Positions 12,464 through 24,077 of a stretch of DNA of 64,000 nt are shown here, one piece after another. The position numbers were made by a program, and so were the translations under genes. Every line of letters begins with the position of its first letter. The first letter of the stretch is position 1. The DNA is taken from NCBI GenBank assembly GCA_027625915.1, contig JANTQA010000060.1:6138001-6202000 (forward strand), given 5' to 3'. The notes below the pieces were generated by a model that made no database searches, was not told where the DNA came from, and saw only the letters and a program-made list of their open reading frames with translations. Origin of the DNA: Anaeramoeba flamelloides (lineage: Eukaryota; Metamonada; Anaeramoebidae).

Positions 12464-12924
12464 GCGACTCAATTAGAATAATGAATAATTTTTGAAAAAA
12501 AAAAATTTCATCGAAAGAAACAAAGTTTTTTCTTCTGACTTTTCAGTTTATTGAGATTTATTCTCTTTTCTTTGATTTCTTTTTTGAATTTTTTCTTCTT
12601 TCTCTCTTTAATTGAATTTTTAAATATTTATTTTTTTTTTTCGCTCTTCACTTTTAATTCCTCTAATTACTGATTTTTTCTAATTTATCTGCCTTTTTTT
12701 TTATTTATTTTTGTTGTTTTTTTTTTTCTTTCTTTTATATTATTATTTTTTTTTTTATTTTAATTGGTTATGTTGAACCACTTTTATTTGAGTGGTCTCA
12801 CCTTAAACTTTAAGTGTCAACAGATCTCAAATCAATTAAATCAAAAACAAGTCTATTTTCTGATCAAAAAATTTTAATATTTTTTTGTTATTTTTATTTG
12901 TTTTTTTTTTTATTTTTTTGAGCT

Positions 12925-13038
12925 ACTACACATGTGCAAAATGTGATGCCTCTGTATTTTAAGTTTTTTTACTAAATTTTTCATTTTTCCAAAAACTATA
13001 AAACACTGAGAAATCATGTTTTGCACACGTGTTGTAAA
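12925..13038. repeat. Imperfect palindrome of about 114 bp
   Basis: The left arm ACACATGTGCAAAATGTGA and the right arm, inverted, ACACGTGTGCAAAACATGA pair with a few mismatches, and pairing continues to CTCTGTATTTTA/CTCAGTGTTTTA. Probably a small fold-back or MITE remnant. Confidence 0.6.
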
Positions 13039-13059
13039 CTATAAAAAATCTTGTAATAT

Positions 13060-13400
13060 ATTAAATTGCAAATTTAAAAAAAAAATTAACAACTTGTGAA
13101 ATTGAAAAACGAAGAAAAAATCTGATTACAATAATATCAAACTCATATGTAATTCTATTTTCCGAAATGAATTATTGTTTTTTAAAAAGAAAGATCCATT
13201 TACTCCATTTTTGAAAAGTTCAAAATTTAACACATTTTTTATTTATTTCTAAAAAAATTATTTTATTTGAAGAATATTGAAATCTTTATATCTGCGAAGA
13301 AAATGTACAAAAATACATTTAAAAAATAAAATCACTAATTTCTCGAAATAACTCAATTTAAGAAATCTTCTTGAATTCAAAAAAAATTAGAATAATGATT
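13060..13400 (+). repeat. Dispersed repeat R1, copy 2
   Basis: Diverged relative of 7530-7850 in the same orientation; key shared blocks are GAATTATTGTTTTT, AAAGTTCAAAAT and ATGTACAAAAATACA. Non-coding. Confidence 0.5.
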
Positions 13401-14661
13401 TTTTAATTTTGAAAAAAAACTAATATCTTTATTCATGAATATTTCGAATCAATTTTTTTTTTTTCGGTTTAATTTATAAAAATATGAGAAATACCACCAA
13501 AGTAAGAAATTAAAAATTATTCAAAAACACCTTTCCAAAACCCACATAGCACAGCCGAAAGACTAACGAAATGACTTTACAATCTGATTATTTTTTATCA
13601 ATAATTAATCAAACAATCTTCAGAGTAAACATTATTATTCTTTTTGGAAAATATACCCCCAATAATTCTAATTTTGATTCCATGCAATCAAATAATTTGC
13701 TTTTATTTCGATGATTAATCTTGGCTTTTTTCTTGTTTAAATTCCATTTTTCATAAAATTGAATTATGATCAAAAATTAAAAATATATTCATTTTTGTTT
13801 TAAAATTATTCATGAGAATTTGGTATTTTTCAAAATAATAAATATTTGAGGTTTTTCTACTTGTTATTTTGATTTTATTCAACTTTTCACTATCCTGATG
13901 ATTTTATACTTATTTTTCATCGGGACTTTATTTTACTTTAAAATAGAATCAAAATGATCTTTTTTTGTTTTAATAGAGTTTTGTTATCAAATAAAAAATT
14001 ATAATTTGATTCCGTTGAATCAATATAAAATATTTTGTAATATGTTCTCAAAAAATAGTATTAAAAGGAACTTTATAAAGTCAGAAAAGCTCATAAAAAT
14101 TGATTCTATTTGGAATCATTTAAATCTTATAATTCTAAAATTTAAATTTATGTAATTCACAAGAGTAAATATAATACTGGGATCAAAAAAATTTTTTTTT
14201 GCTCAACAAATTCAAAATTATCATAAATTTCGATTTTTGGTGTTTAGAAGTCTCTAGGACGTCTAGTTTTCGAGATATTGCCCAAAATCGATTTTTATAT
14301 ACAAATTTTTTAATAGTGATTTTTCAAAACTATTTTGGGTAATAATTCGAAAAATACAAGATCCCCCAAAAAAATGAAAAATTGAGATTGTTTTTATATA
14401 TTTTATATAGTGATCCCCATAGATTAAAATGGATTTTAAAGTTTTTTTTTTTGAAAAAAAAAAAAAATTTAATTGTAGGTTTTAGTATATATAAATATTT
14501 TAAAATCTTCTACCCCCCACACGGAAAAAAACTACTTAGTTACCAGTATTTATCCGAATTTTGGTACCTTAAGAGGATTTGAATTTTTGAAAAAAAAATT
14601 TTTGAAAAGATTTAAAGGTAAATTCAGGTATAAAACATATATACTTTAATTGATCAAAATA

Positions 14662-14693
<32 letters not shown>

Positions 14694-14699
14694 ACTATT

Positions 14700-14785
14700 A
14701 ATTTAATTGATCTTATCAGAAATCGAACTCCGGCTACACACTTTTCAAATTTTGAGATCTCGGTGCTCTACCGCTGAGTTAATGA
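14700..14785 (-). pseudogene. tRNA-like relic or tRNA-derived SINE head
   Basis: On the minus strand there is a good A box (TAACTCAGCGGTAGAGC) and a recognisable B box (GAGTTCGATTTC) about 35 bp later, the layout of a tRNA or a pol III-driven SINE. The T stem, acceptor stem and anticodon stem do not pair properly, and the anticodon region holds GAGATCTCAAAATTTG rather than a normal 5-bp stem. It is therefore unlikely to be a working tRNA, unless an unusual intron is present. No anticodon is assigned. Confidence 0.4.
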
Positions 14786-16146
14786 GTAATTATTGGATAT
14801 TTGAAATTATAAAATTCAGAAGATAATAAAATTGAATTTTTAATTGAGTAATTTTTCTAATATATTTTTTGTTTTGAAAAAAAAAACTCAGTTTTTTACT
14901 ATTAAATTTTTTTTTTTTTTTTCATTGTAAAAAAATTAAAAAATTTAAAATTGAATAGAAAAAATGTTATAAAAAATTTTTTTTTTTTGAAAAAATCATT
15001 TTAATAGGAAACTCTAGTAAAATTTTTTTTTAATTTTTTTAGCATTTTATTAATATTTTTCTAGTGATAACACTATCAAAAATTTTAAAAAATGAATATT
15101 TAGATAAAATAAGATGAGGTCAAATAATTTTTTTTTCAAAATATAGATAATGTGAATTTTTTATGATAAATTAGAAAAAAATGAAATTTTACTAGATTTT
15201 TCCTATTAAAAAAATAAATTTTTTTTAAACATTGTTTTTCAGTGAGAATAAAAATAAAAATCATTTTTTTGAGATGTTTAAAAAAAATTTTTTTTTCAAA
15301 GTTACAAATTTTTAGTACTTTAAAAAATATTTTGTAAAAAATTTTTTATATACATTTTTTAAAATTTACAATTTTGAAAAAAGTCAAAAACACCCATTTT
15401 AAATCCTAAATATTTTCAAAACCACTAACCCTCATACAGTTTAAAATTAAAAAATTCACAAAAAAATCAAAATAAAAAATTTTTGAAAAAAATTTTTTGT
15501 CTATGATCAAATAGATTTTTATATTTCATTTTATCAATTAATATTCACAGTAACTTATGTATTTTTATAAATAACTTGGATAAAAGTGAAAAAAAAATAA
15601 AAAACAATTTTTTTTAGTCTAAAAAAAAAAATACAAAATTAAAAAATTTATAACTATTGCAGTTAAAAATAGATTATAAATATAATATTTGAGTAAATCA
15701 AAAATGGGAAAATCAAAAGAGTAGTAAAAAATTTTTCAAAAAAAAAAATTTTTTTAAACCTTAATTTTTTCAAATTTTTTCACCAAAATCATATTTTTGA
15801 TCAAAAATTACCCTAGTAAGATGATCTTTAAAATACCAAAAATAATTATTTATGTGTAAAAATGTACCTTTTTTAAAAATGAAAAATTCTAAATTTCAAA
15901 AAAAAAATTTTTTTTGACAAAAAATCAAAAATTGAGAATAACTTCTAAACAAGAGGAGCTAAAGAGCTCTAAACTTAAAAAATCAATTTTAAAGATTATT
16001 TAGATTTATGTGCAATGAGTAATTCGCCCAGAGATCCAATATTTATAAATCCATTTTTTTTCAATTTATACTTGTGTTCTAAAAATTAAAAAAATGAAAC
16101 CATTTTGGGAACTCTGGGAATCCGATTTATTCAAGTTATTTGGTAA

Positions 16147-16348
16147 TACAGCCAATTTCACTTTTAAGGCACAAACTTTAAACGAAATTTAAGGCACAAA
16201 AAAATCTCAAATTAAGGCACAAAATTTGTAATTATCTTTTTTTACAATTTATTTTTACTAGAATCTGAATTTTGTGCCTTAATTTGATATTTTAAGTGTG
16301 CCTTAAATTTTGTTGAAAGTTTGTGCCTTAAAAGTGAAACTGACTGTA
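16147..16348. mobile_element. Hairpin MITE, family M1, copy 1
   Basis: 202-bp near-palindrome, ends TACAGCCAATTTCAC and, inverted, TACAGTCAGTTTCAC. Each arm of about 85 bp carries three TTAAGGCACAAA motifs 23-25 bp apart; the centre is T-rich with TTTACTAGAAT. TA borders and CAGT ends suggest a Tc1/mariner-type non-autonomous element. Confidence 0.8.
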
Positions 16349-17079
16349 TCAAAAAATTAACTATCGAAAAATCAAAAATTTTTAGAAAAAAGAATCAAAT
16401 AATCAACACTTGATTTCCAATTAGAATGACTGTAGATACCATTTTTGAAAAAAACCATTTTAGTTTTGGAGTGGTACACTTTGGTAATTTGTGGGATCTT
16501 CTAGAGATTTTTTTTCTATTCCCAATTATATTATTTTTATCCCAAGAAAGTTACAAAATCTTTATCCTGTTCAATTTAGAAGGTTAAAAAATTACGAAAA
16601 ATATGAAACAATCAAATTAAATTGATTTTGCACTTATAGAAAACAATTCGTTTTAAATTGAAGAATAAATACTCTTTGTAAATTAGTATAACCAAAATAG
16701 TTTTTTTTTTAAACTTTGATTGCTTGGATTCAAGGCTTTTTAAAACTCCCAATAAGAGATTTATTTTTTAAAAAAGAGAACCATGTTAATTTTTTTTATT
16801 GATATTAAATTTTTTTCAATAAATACCTTTTATATTTTATATTTTTTTTAGTTATTTAGATTTTTGTTAATGAGATACTAAACTATTTTTTTTTACTATT
16901 AGATTTTTTCCAATCAAAAGAAATGTAATTTCACAATAACCTTTTTGGTTTCAAGATACCCCCTGGGCTGGGACAAATCCACGATAAATGACAAGTCTCT
17001 GGGGTAAAATTCTAAAATTATAAAAAAATAATAATAAATTAAAGTAAATAACTTATTAAATATTTAAATGATAATTAAA

Positions 17080-17420
17080 TGACATTTATTATTTAAATAA
17101 GAATATTGCTTAATTTTTTAAATTTCAAGAAATTGCTTAAATATTTGTGACAAAAACCCCTTTATCATTTTTTTCTTTTCTACGGAGGATTCAATTGAAG
17201 TTTTTTTTTTTTTTTTTGCATTTTTAAAATAAGATTAATTTTGAAAATGTTGTTTGTTAATTCAAAATATCAGAAATTACGAAAAGTGAGATTTAATTAT
17301 AAAAATTGCATTACTTTTTTTTTATTTTTCGATCTAAAGATTTAAAGAATTTAATCCGGATTTTTTACTAAAAATTAATTAAAAAAAAACACCTTTAAAA
17401 CGGATAACTCCTTTCTCAAA
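17080..17420 (+). repeat. Dispersed repeat R2, copy 2
   Basis: Same block order as 9430-9890 (TTTTAAATTTCAAGAAAT, AAAATAAGATTAA, AAATTACGAAAAGTGAGAT, GATCTAAAGATT) with many differences. Non-coding. Confidence 0.5.
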
Positions 17421-17870
17421 AGTTTAACAATGATGTTGATCATTATACTTTATTACACCATTTTTAAAATTAGCACTATTTTACTTTTATTCATAATAAA
17501 TAAATTTTATGAACCTCTTTTGGGCAACACCTCAATCCTCACAACGAACTCAAATTTAATATATTACTTTAATAATCTACATGCTTTTAATTTCAAATGG
17601 GTAACAGACCCTATAACAAGTGAACTATACCCCGGAGAATAGAAGAAACCAAATTCCTAGTCTGACTCCATGCTTTTTTCTTTTCCATAATATTAAACAT
17701 TTGTGAACTTTTCCCCACCATATCTTTATAAAGTAATGTCACCTATTAAAAATACTAATTACTTAGTTGACATCCTTAGTTGTATTAGGCTATTAATAGA
17801 AACCAATTACAACCCACTACAAATTGATTTCACCACTTCAAATATTTAATAAAAAGACACCATAAAAAAA

Positions 17871-18071
17871 TACAGTCAGTTCCACTTTTAAGATACAAAC
17901 TTTGAACGAAATTTAAGGCTCAAAAAAAATATCAAATTAAGGCTCAAAAATTTGTAATTTTTTTTTACAATTTATTTTACTAGAATACAAAATTTTGTGC
18001 CTTAATTTGGGATTTTTATTGTGCTTTAAATTTCGTTGAAAATTTGTGTCTTAAAAGTGGAACTGACTGTA
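17871..18071. mobile_element. Hairpin MITE, family M1, copy 2
   Basis: 201 bp, ends TACAGTCAGTTCCAC on both strands. The left arm has changed motifs (AAGGCTCAAA twice), the right arm keeps TTGTGCCTTAA, so the arms have drifted apart independently. Confidence 0.8.
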
Positions 18072-18555
18072 ATCAAACTTTGGAAATTCTAACTTTTGAT
18101 AAACATAATATGATTTTTGGAAAAAAGTTAAAAAAAAAATAATAATTTAGTAAAATTTAAAATCTATTTATAAAAAAATTTGACAAATTCGTAACACAAA
18201 TAAAAGGATTTAAGAAACTTTTTTTTATTTATGATTTTTTATTGATGTTAATAACTTTTTTTTGTTGGCTTTTTGTTTTTGATTGTTGTTAAAAAAAATA
18301 ATATTTTGAGAACTTTTGATTTTTTTCATTAAGTAACAATCTGAATAAATGGTTTATAAATTTTAATTGTATCAATTTAACGTGGTTTTCAAAGGATAAA
18401 ATATTAATGATAAGGTTCAAGATTTATTTTTAATATGAAAAAAATAAACTTGTCACTTAAAAGAAATAAATAAAATAGAAAACAAGAATCTTGGTAAAAA
18501 TCATGTTTATAAATAAATTGCCCCCCCCCTTTTTTTTTTTTTGATTTTTTTAGGA

Positions 18556-18758
18556 TAGAGTCAGTTTTACTTTTAAGGCACAAACTTTCAACGAAATTTA
18601 AGGCACAATAAAAATCTCAAATTAAGGCACAAAATTTTGTATTCTAGTAAAATAAATTGCAAAAATTAAAAATTCCAAATTTTGTGCCTTAATTTGAGAT
18701 TTTTATTGTGCCTTAAATTTAGTTGAAAGTTTGTGCCTTAAAAGAGAAACTGACTGTA
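18556..18758. mobile_element. Hairpin MITE, family M1, copy 3
   Basis: 203 bp, left end TAGAGTCAGTTTTAC, right end inverted TACAGTCAGTTTCTC. The arms are highly similar to each other and the GGCACAA motif is intact six times. Follows a C8/T12 tract at 18522-18542. Confidence 0.8.
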
Positions 18759-19124
18759 TTAACTTTTTTTGATGAATAAGTTATTAATTTAATTATTTTC
18801 TATTTTTAAATAATATCTGATGAGGGAGTATAAAAAATGTAAAATAAAAAAGATAAACAATTTAAATTCAATAAAAATATAGTAAAGTGTGATTAAAGGC
18901 ATTTTGGAAAGGATAATATAAATAAAGTGTTATACAACATGATATATTTTTTGTATATTGGACCCAACGGTAAAATAAAAATAATCTAAAAATAAATTGA
19001 AAAAAATCTTTTTTGTTCAAATATTTTAATAAAAAAAATATTTTTGGTAAGATAGTAAAAAAGATCCATTTTTTTCTTTCAAAATTCTATTTTAAATAAT
19101 TTTAAATTAAAGTTTCAATAGTTT

Positions 19125-19850
19125 TCCAATGATCTATTCATTATTGTAGTGAATTTTCTACATACCAAAGGGATAAAAACTTGAGATCAAAGGGGGTATT
19201 ATGTTATTCTTATAATTGATAAAATACAAATAATAATAAAAAAATTATTAATATCTAATTGACAAAATTTTTAATAACAAAAAAAAAATTCAGGGGATCC
19301 CCATTTTAAAAAAAATGATCCCAAAAAAAAAAAGTTCCAAAGAGTTTTCTATTGTAAAAAATCGAAATTTGAAAAAAATAAAAAAGTAATCATTTCTTAT
19401 TTTATTTTTTCAGAGGAATCAATTTCTCCAATATAAAATAAATTATATACCATAAGTATAATTAATTTAAATTCGATTTAATCTAATTTCTAGTTGTTTT
19501 ATAATCCCCGATAATTCAAAGGGGGGGGATTTTATATTATTCTTGAGATAATAAATATTCCAGATTCGAAATAAAAAAAATGACAAAAAAAAAATCTTTG
19601 GGATCGCAAAAAGTTCCAAAGAGTGACACTTGAAAACAAACATAGTTGTTTTCAAAATTATATATTCTAACCATTACATTTGTAAAATATGTGTTAATCT
19701 TTGTAAATATTTACTAAAAATGTCCCAGTTTTTGATTATTGTTTTTTGGAGATTGATCGTACATCAAATATTGATTTGTTTTCAATTAGTATTCAGACAT
19801 TCACAAAATTTACAAATTGATATTTTCCAGTTTGAGGGATTAGAATTGAG
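19125..19850 (+). repeat. Degraded relative of P5 element
   Basis: Co-linear with 4815-5460: GATCTATTCATT...GTAGTGAAT near the left end, CTTGAGATCAAAGGGGGTATT, CAAAAAGTTCCAAAGAGTGACACTT, CATAGTTGTTTTCAAAAT and GATCGTACATCAAA. The TTAA ends are no longer clear. Open frames at 19630-19917 and 5215-5427 are homologous in part (NIVVFKI, FLIV.FW..IVHQ), but whether they were ever coding is unknown. Confidence 0.5.
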
Positions 19851-21141
19851 AAGTTATTCTTACTCGACAAGTTATTTTTCATTCATTATAAACAAAAATT
19901 CAAAATTTTCAACTTAATTAAAATGTCCCAAACAATCATAATAATAGAATTTCTTACAAATTGGAAATAATGTAGATTTTTGTAAAAATATGAAAATCAT
20001 TTTTTCCTCTTTTATCTTTAGGTTTTCATTTCATTTTTTAAATCACATAAACCAGTTTCGGAAGATCAAAATTTTTTTGCAACAATTCATATTAGGTTAA
20101 AATTGGGTTGTTCAAAATAAAAGAACTCAAAGAAAATTATTTGATATTCTCTAACTATTTGATTGAACAATATTTATTAATAGAATTTTTACAAATTTAT
20201 CAATAAATTTTTTTGTTTTGCTTGACCTCAAAATTTTTAATACACCAATAATTTATTAGTATTGAAAATTGTTTATTGTTTGTTTTGTGAGTATTTTAAT
20301 TTCTAAACAAGTGTTAACATTTTAATCAATGTAAGGTTCTAATTTGGTATTTTTTCTTGAATTGATTAAATAAGTTTTTTTTTTTTTGCAATTGAATTTT
20401 GATTATGTTAAAAATTATGAATTGGAGCTTATTCTGCAAATACCAAAATTCTTCTTGTAAAATAAGATTTTTGCTCTCGTGCTGAATAAAAAAAAAATTT
20501 TAGTTCTTCTCAAAAATTTTTTTGATAAAGAGTAAAAGATTGTAATTTTATTCAAGACTGTTGGAAAATATTTTTTGTTTTAACATAAAAACGAAATCAA
20601 TAGATTTTCAAGAATCATAAAATCAAAATTCTTATTTTGTTCTCGTTTTTGGGAAAATATATGAACAAAAAAGAGTAATACACATTTGGTAAAAATTTTG
20701 AGCGACGTAGCAAAAGGCAGTATGTATTTTTAATAAAAAGAAATTTCAAAATAAAAACAAAGATCAAAAGAAAATAATCTTTAAAATGGAAAATGATAAA
20801 TTAGATGGGCAGTTTCTTTTAAAGATCAGTTTTAAAACTTTTTGTGTTTTAAAAAAAAAAAAGATAGTATTGAATAATCGCAAAAAGAATAGAAAATTAC
20901 CAATAAGGGAATTTAAAGTCAAAAATAAAATAAAAATAATAAAAAGAAAAAGAAGATAAAAAAATTAAAAAAAAAAAAAAAAATCAAAATGAAGATTTTC
21001 AGAAAGAAAGAAAAAAAAAACAATTAAAAAATAAATAATGATAAAATTTTGTAAATAAGATTAAAAAAGAAAAAGAAAGGGAAATTAGAAGAAATCTTTT
21101 GATCACCCAAGAAAAAGAAAATAATTTTTAGAATGGAATAT

Positions 21142-21855
21142 TTATTCTGCTGCTCTTTTCATGATTAAGCATTGGACAAGTAAAGATGCAAAGAAAAAGA
21201 ATCCAATAACCATAAATCCGATTGATTGGGATGATTGAAGAAGAAAAGCTGGTGAATTAGAAGCAATTTGTTTACTACTGAGTGATCCTGCGATCCCACT
21301 AACTCCTGTTGGTGTACAATCTGAATATTGAGTTCTTTTTTATTAAGAATTTAGGTTTTTTTTTCAAGTTATATTAAAAAGTGTGTTCAAGTAGAATCTA
21401 AGTGATTTATTATCATGTGTTACTTGTTCAGAACAAAATAAATTATATAAAAAAAAAAAAAAAAAAAAAAAAGCTTAAACTTACGTGAGTCCTGTACCAT
21501 CTAACGAACATGGGTAACATTTGTTATCAACACAAGCCCCTGTCCAAGTGTCTGCGCCCTCTGTACATACACCACAAATTTTCATAGTATCCTGGTCACT
21601 ACAATCGTCAGATTGACAAAATTCACCAAATTTCTCATCATCAGAATATTTTATGCATTTATTTGCTGTAGTTCCTTCTTGTGAGCAATATTCATCAATA
21701 TTGCAATGCAATTCAGTACTTGTACAGATCACACAATTATCACCAGAGCAAATACGTTCCTCATCTTCATCTTTACAGTCATTATTGTCCTCACAAGTTT
21801 TTGAACTTACAAACGCAATGACTATTAAGCCAAGGAAAAAAAGATAAAGTTTCAT
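21142..21855 (-). CDS. Cysteine-rich type I membrane protein, paralogue B
   Basis: Minus-strand gene with exons 21855-21485 and 21334-21142, joined in phase 2 over a 150-bp intron (donor GTAAGT, acceptor AAAAAAG), 187 residues. Signal peptide at 1-18 (MKLYLFFLGLIVIAFVSS), cysteine-rich ectodomain to about residue 117, short Ser/Thr/Gly stalk, membrane helix at about 162-182 (IGFMVIGFFFFASLLVQC), tail MKRAAE. The block YSDDEKFGEFCQSDDC and the motif CxPC after 'WTGAC' match paralogue A at 11.7 kb, and both C-terminal helices end with VQC or IQC. The two genes point toward each other 8.7 kb apart, so this is a duplicated family, not a simple tandem array. Function unknown; a surface or secretory role is inferred from topology only. 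Confidence 0.85.
21335..21484 (-). other. Intron of cysteine-rich paralogue B
   Basis: 150-bp intron, donor GTAAGT, acceptor in an A-rich tract (AATAAAAAAG). A later CAG 13 bp downstream would put the second exon out of frame, so the A-rich AG is preferred. It contains a run of about 21 T on the coding strand just after the donor, like the paralogue's intron. Confidence 0.7.
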
Positions 21856-22521
21856 CTAAGGAATTTATTCTATGTTTTGGTTTAATTCAGGTCAGAAAAA
21901 AAAAGATTGAAAAAAAAAAAAAAAAATTAAAAAAAAAAATTAAATATAAACAAAGGTTTTAAAAAACAAAAAAGAAAGGAAAAGAAAAAAAAAATTATTC
22001 AATAAAAAATAATGTGAAGAGAGAGAAAATACTCTTTTTTGATTCAGAGAAAAAATAAATAAAAAATAAATAAAAAATAATATTTTGTTTGAAACTTAAT
22101 AATCTGTCAGACTGTAAAGCGTTGTTAAGATTGGACACAAAAAAGTCAGAAAATTTTTTAATCAAAAAAAAGGTTTGGACAAAAAGAAAAAAAAAATTTT
22201 TTTCTTTTTTTTTTTTTTCTTGTTGTGATTTATGAGAAAAAAAAAAAGATCACACCCTCACAAACAACACTATCGTCGGATACCTTTGATTCTATCACTT
22301 CATTTAAAAAGAAAAAAGAAAAAAGAAAAAATTAAAAAAAGGAGGCTTACAATTTTTAACAAAAAAATATAAAAAATGAAAAACTTTTTCACTTTCGAGA
22401 AAGAGTTTCCGAGAAATGCAAGAGAGCATCAAATTTCGGTGATTAACACTTTTAAAAATCAATTTGCAGTTATAATATGTTTTCATAAAGAACCATTTCA
22501 AAAGAGTACATTTCCCTTCTT

Positions 22522-23600
22522 TTAAGGACTACCTTTGCAATTGGTATTCAATTTATTATGTGTTTTTATCATGTTTTGGTGGTTGGTAAAATCTCACAAA
22601 TATTAATTCAGTAAGATCTAAGAACCGAAAAATGACAAAATTTTCCCAAAAGTTGTCGATTTCTTCGATCTAAAAATGAAAAAAAAAGATGATAGGAAAA
22701 ATTGGGCTTTTTGAGAAAATTTCTTATTAGATGAAAGCGAAAAACCTTGAGATATTGCCAACAGTTTCTATTCTTTATTTTTGATATGTGGGTTAAGTTA
22801 AGAGTGTTTGTCATTTTCGTCAATAAGCTCAAAATGGAGAAAAATGACTATAATTTTGTAATTATTCTTTGGAATTTTCTAGTTAATTAATATTTTTAAA
22901 AATAAACAAAAAATTATTAGGTATCAAATAGAATTCATCAAAATCCCGATTTAAAAATCAGAATGATCATTTTTTCTTTTTTAACAACATAAAAAAAATT
23001 TATTAATAAACAAACCAACTAATTTTTGTAAATTTAATTTAGATTATTTAATGGAAAACACCAAACAACCCAAAACTTCTTTTGGTTTTGAAACGAACCA
23101 TTCTGTTTCGAGAGAAAGAATACATATAAAAAAATTACAATCGGAAAATGAACTAAACTATTTGGGTATTTTGTAATGTAGATTCTTTTCAAAAATAAAA
23201 TTAAGTAAGTACGTACCCTTGAAAGGATTTGTTAGAGAACTTCAATTTAAGAAAAAATAAAGAGAAAGACACAAATCCCTTATCAGAATTAATCTGATTT
23301 ATGAAGAAATGTAACAATTCAAGTATCTATATGTCAAAAATCATAGGTAATACTGATCTTCAAAAGTTTGTTTTGTTTGTTGAGTATTTTTGAATCGATG
23401 ACCATTTATTATGAAAAGAAAACCATACGTGTTTTAACTTTTTTATAATGGTTTTCCAGTTTAGATATCTCAAAATTTATTCTTAATTTTTCATTTAAAA
23501 AATCACTTAAAATGATCTTTTAATCCTAATTGGAGAATATTGACCATGAACTCGACTTTACAATTTATAAAACATTGGGTTAAAGGATTTCATTATAATT
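22522..23600 (+). mobile_element. P3-family element, copy 2 (right end unclear)
   Basis: Starts TTAAGGACTACCTTTGC, matching the left end of the copy at 46972 (TTAAGGACTACGTTTCAC). Landmarks follow in order: TCAGTAAGATCTAAGAA, ATTGGGCTTTTTGAGAAAATTTC (cut here to its first part ATTGGGCTTTTTGAG), CCTTGAGA, GATCATTTTTTCTTTT, AATTTTTGTAAATTTAATT, TGTAACAATTCAA, GGAGAATATT. The expected right-hand inverted repeat was not found. Confidence 0.55.
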
Positions 23601-23873
23601 TGGTGATTTGTATAAAGAGACCTCAACTATAACTTTGAAAATTCCTAATGTTTCAAGAATTAAAAGGCTCCAGACCCACATCTTGAAAAAAAAAAAAAAC
23701 TAAATTATTTGTTTTATCCATTTTAAAGAGGCTTCGAAGACTTTGATTATTCATGCACACAACGTTACAAAACCTTCCACAAATTTTTTTTTTATGGCTG
23801 AGAAAAAAACAATAAATATTTAATAACAAGTTTTTACAAACCCAAAATTCTCAAGTCGAACATTATAAATGAC

Positions 23874-24077
23874 TAGATTCATTTTCACTTTTAAGATGCA
23901 AACTTTCAACAAAATTTATGACACACAAAAAAAAAAACTTAACCACTTGACATTTTTTGAGAATTTTTTTTCAGTTATTTTTTTACTAGAATTTGGATTT
24001 AGTGTCTTAATTTGAGATTTTTTTTATTGTGTTCAATTTAATTTGAAATTTGTGTCTTAAAAGCGGAAATGACTCTA
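23874..24077. mobile_element. Hairpin MITE, family M1, copy 4 (degraded)
   Basis: 204 bp; ends TAGATTCATTTTCAC and, inverted, TAGAGTCATTTCCGC. The GGCACAAA motifs have mostly mutated (GATGCAAAC, GACACACAA), so this looks like the oldest of the five copies. Confidence 0.7.

Larger units (their letters stand above)
12464..21141. other. Intergenic region between the two cysteine-rich genes
   Basis: 8.7 kb without a supportable gene. It contains an imperfect palindrome (12925-13038), R1 copy 2, a tRNA-like relic (about 14700-14785), an extremely AT-rich homopolymer zone (about 14800-16000), three M1 hairpin elements, R2 copy 2, the degraded P5 relative and R3-like sequence at 20060-20300. The open frame at 17430-17642 is Ile/Leu/Phe-rich and not convincing. 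Confidence 0.65.

Noticed and set aside
14700-14785. A functional tRNA gene on the minus strand
   Set aside because: A and B boxes are present but acceptor, T and anticodon stems do not pair, so it was entered only as a relic.
17430-17642. 70-codon open frame with a somewhat balanced C-terminal half
   Set aside because: Hydrophobic Ile/Leu/Phe composition typical of translated AT-rich DNA, partly over repeat R2; no splice partners found.
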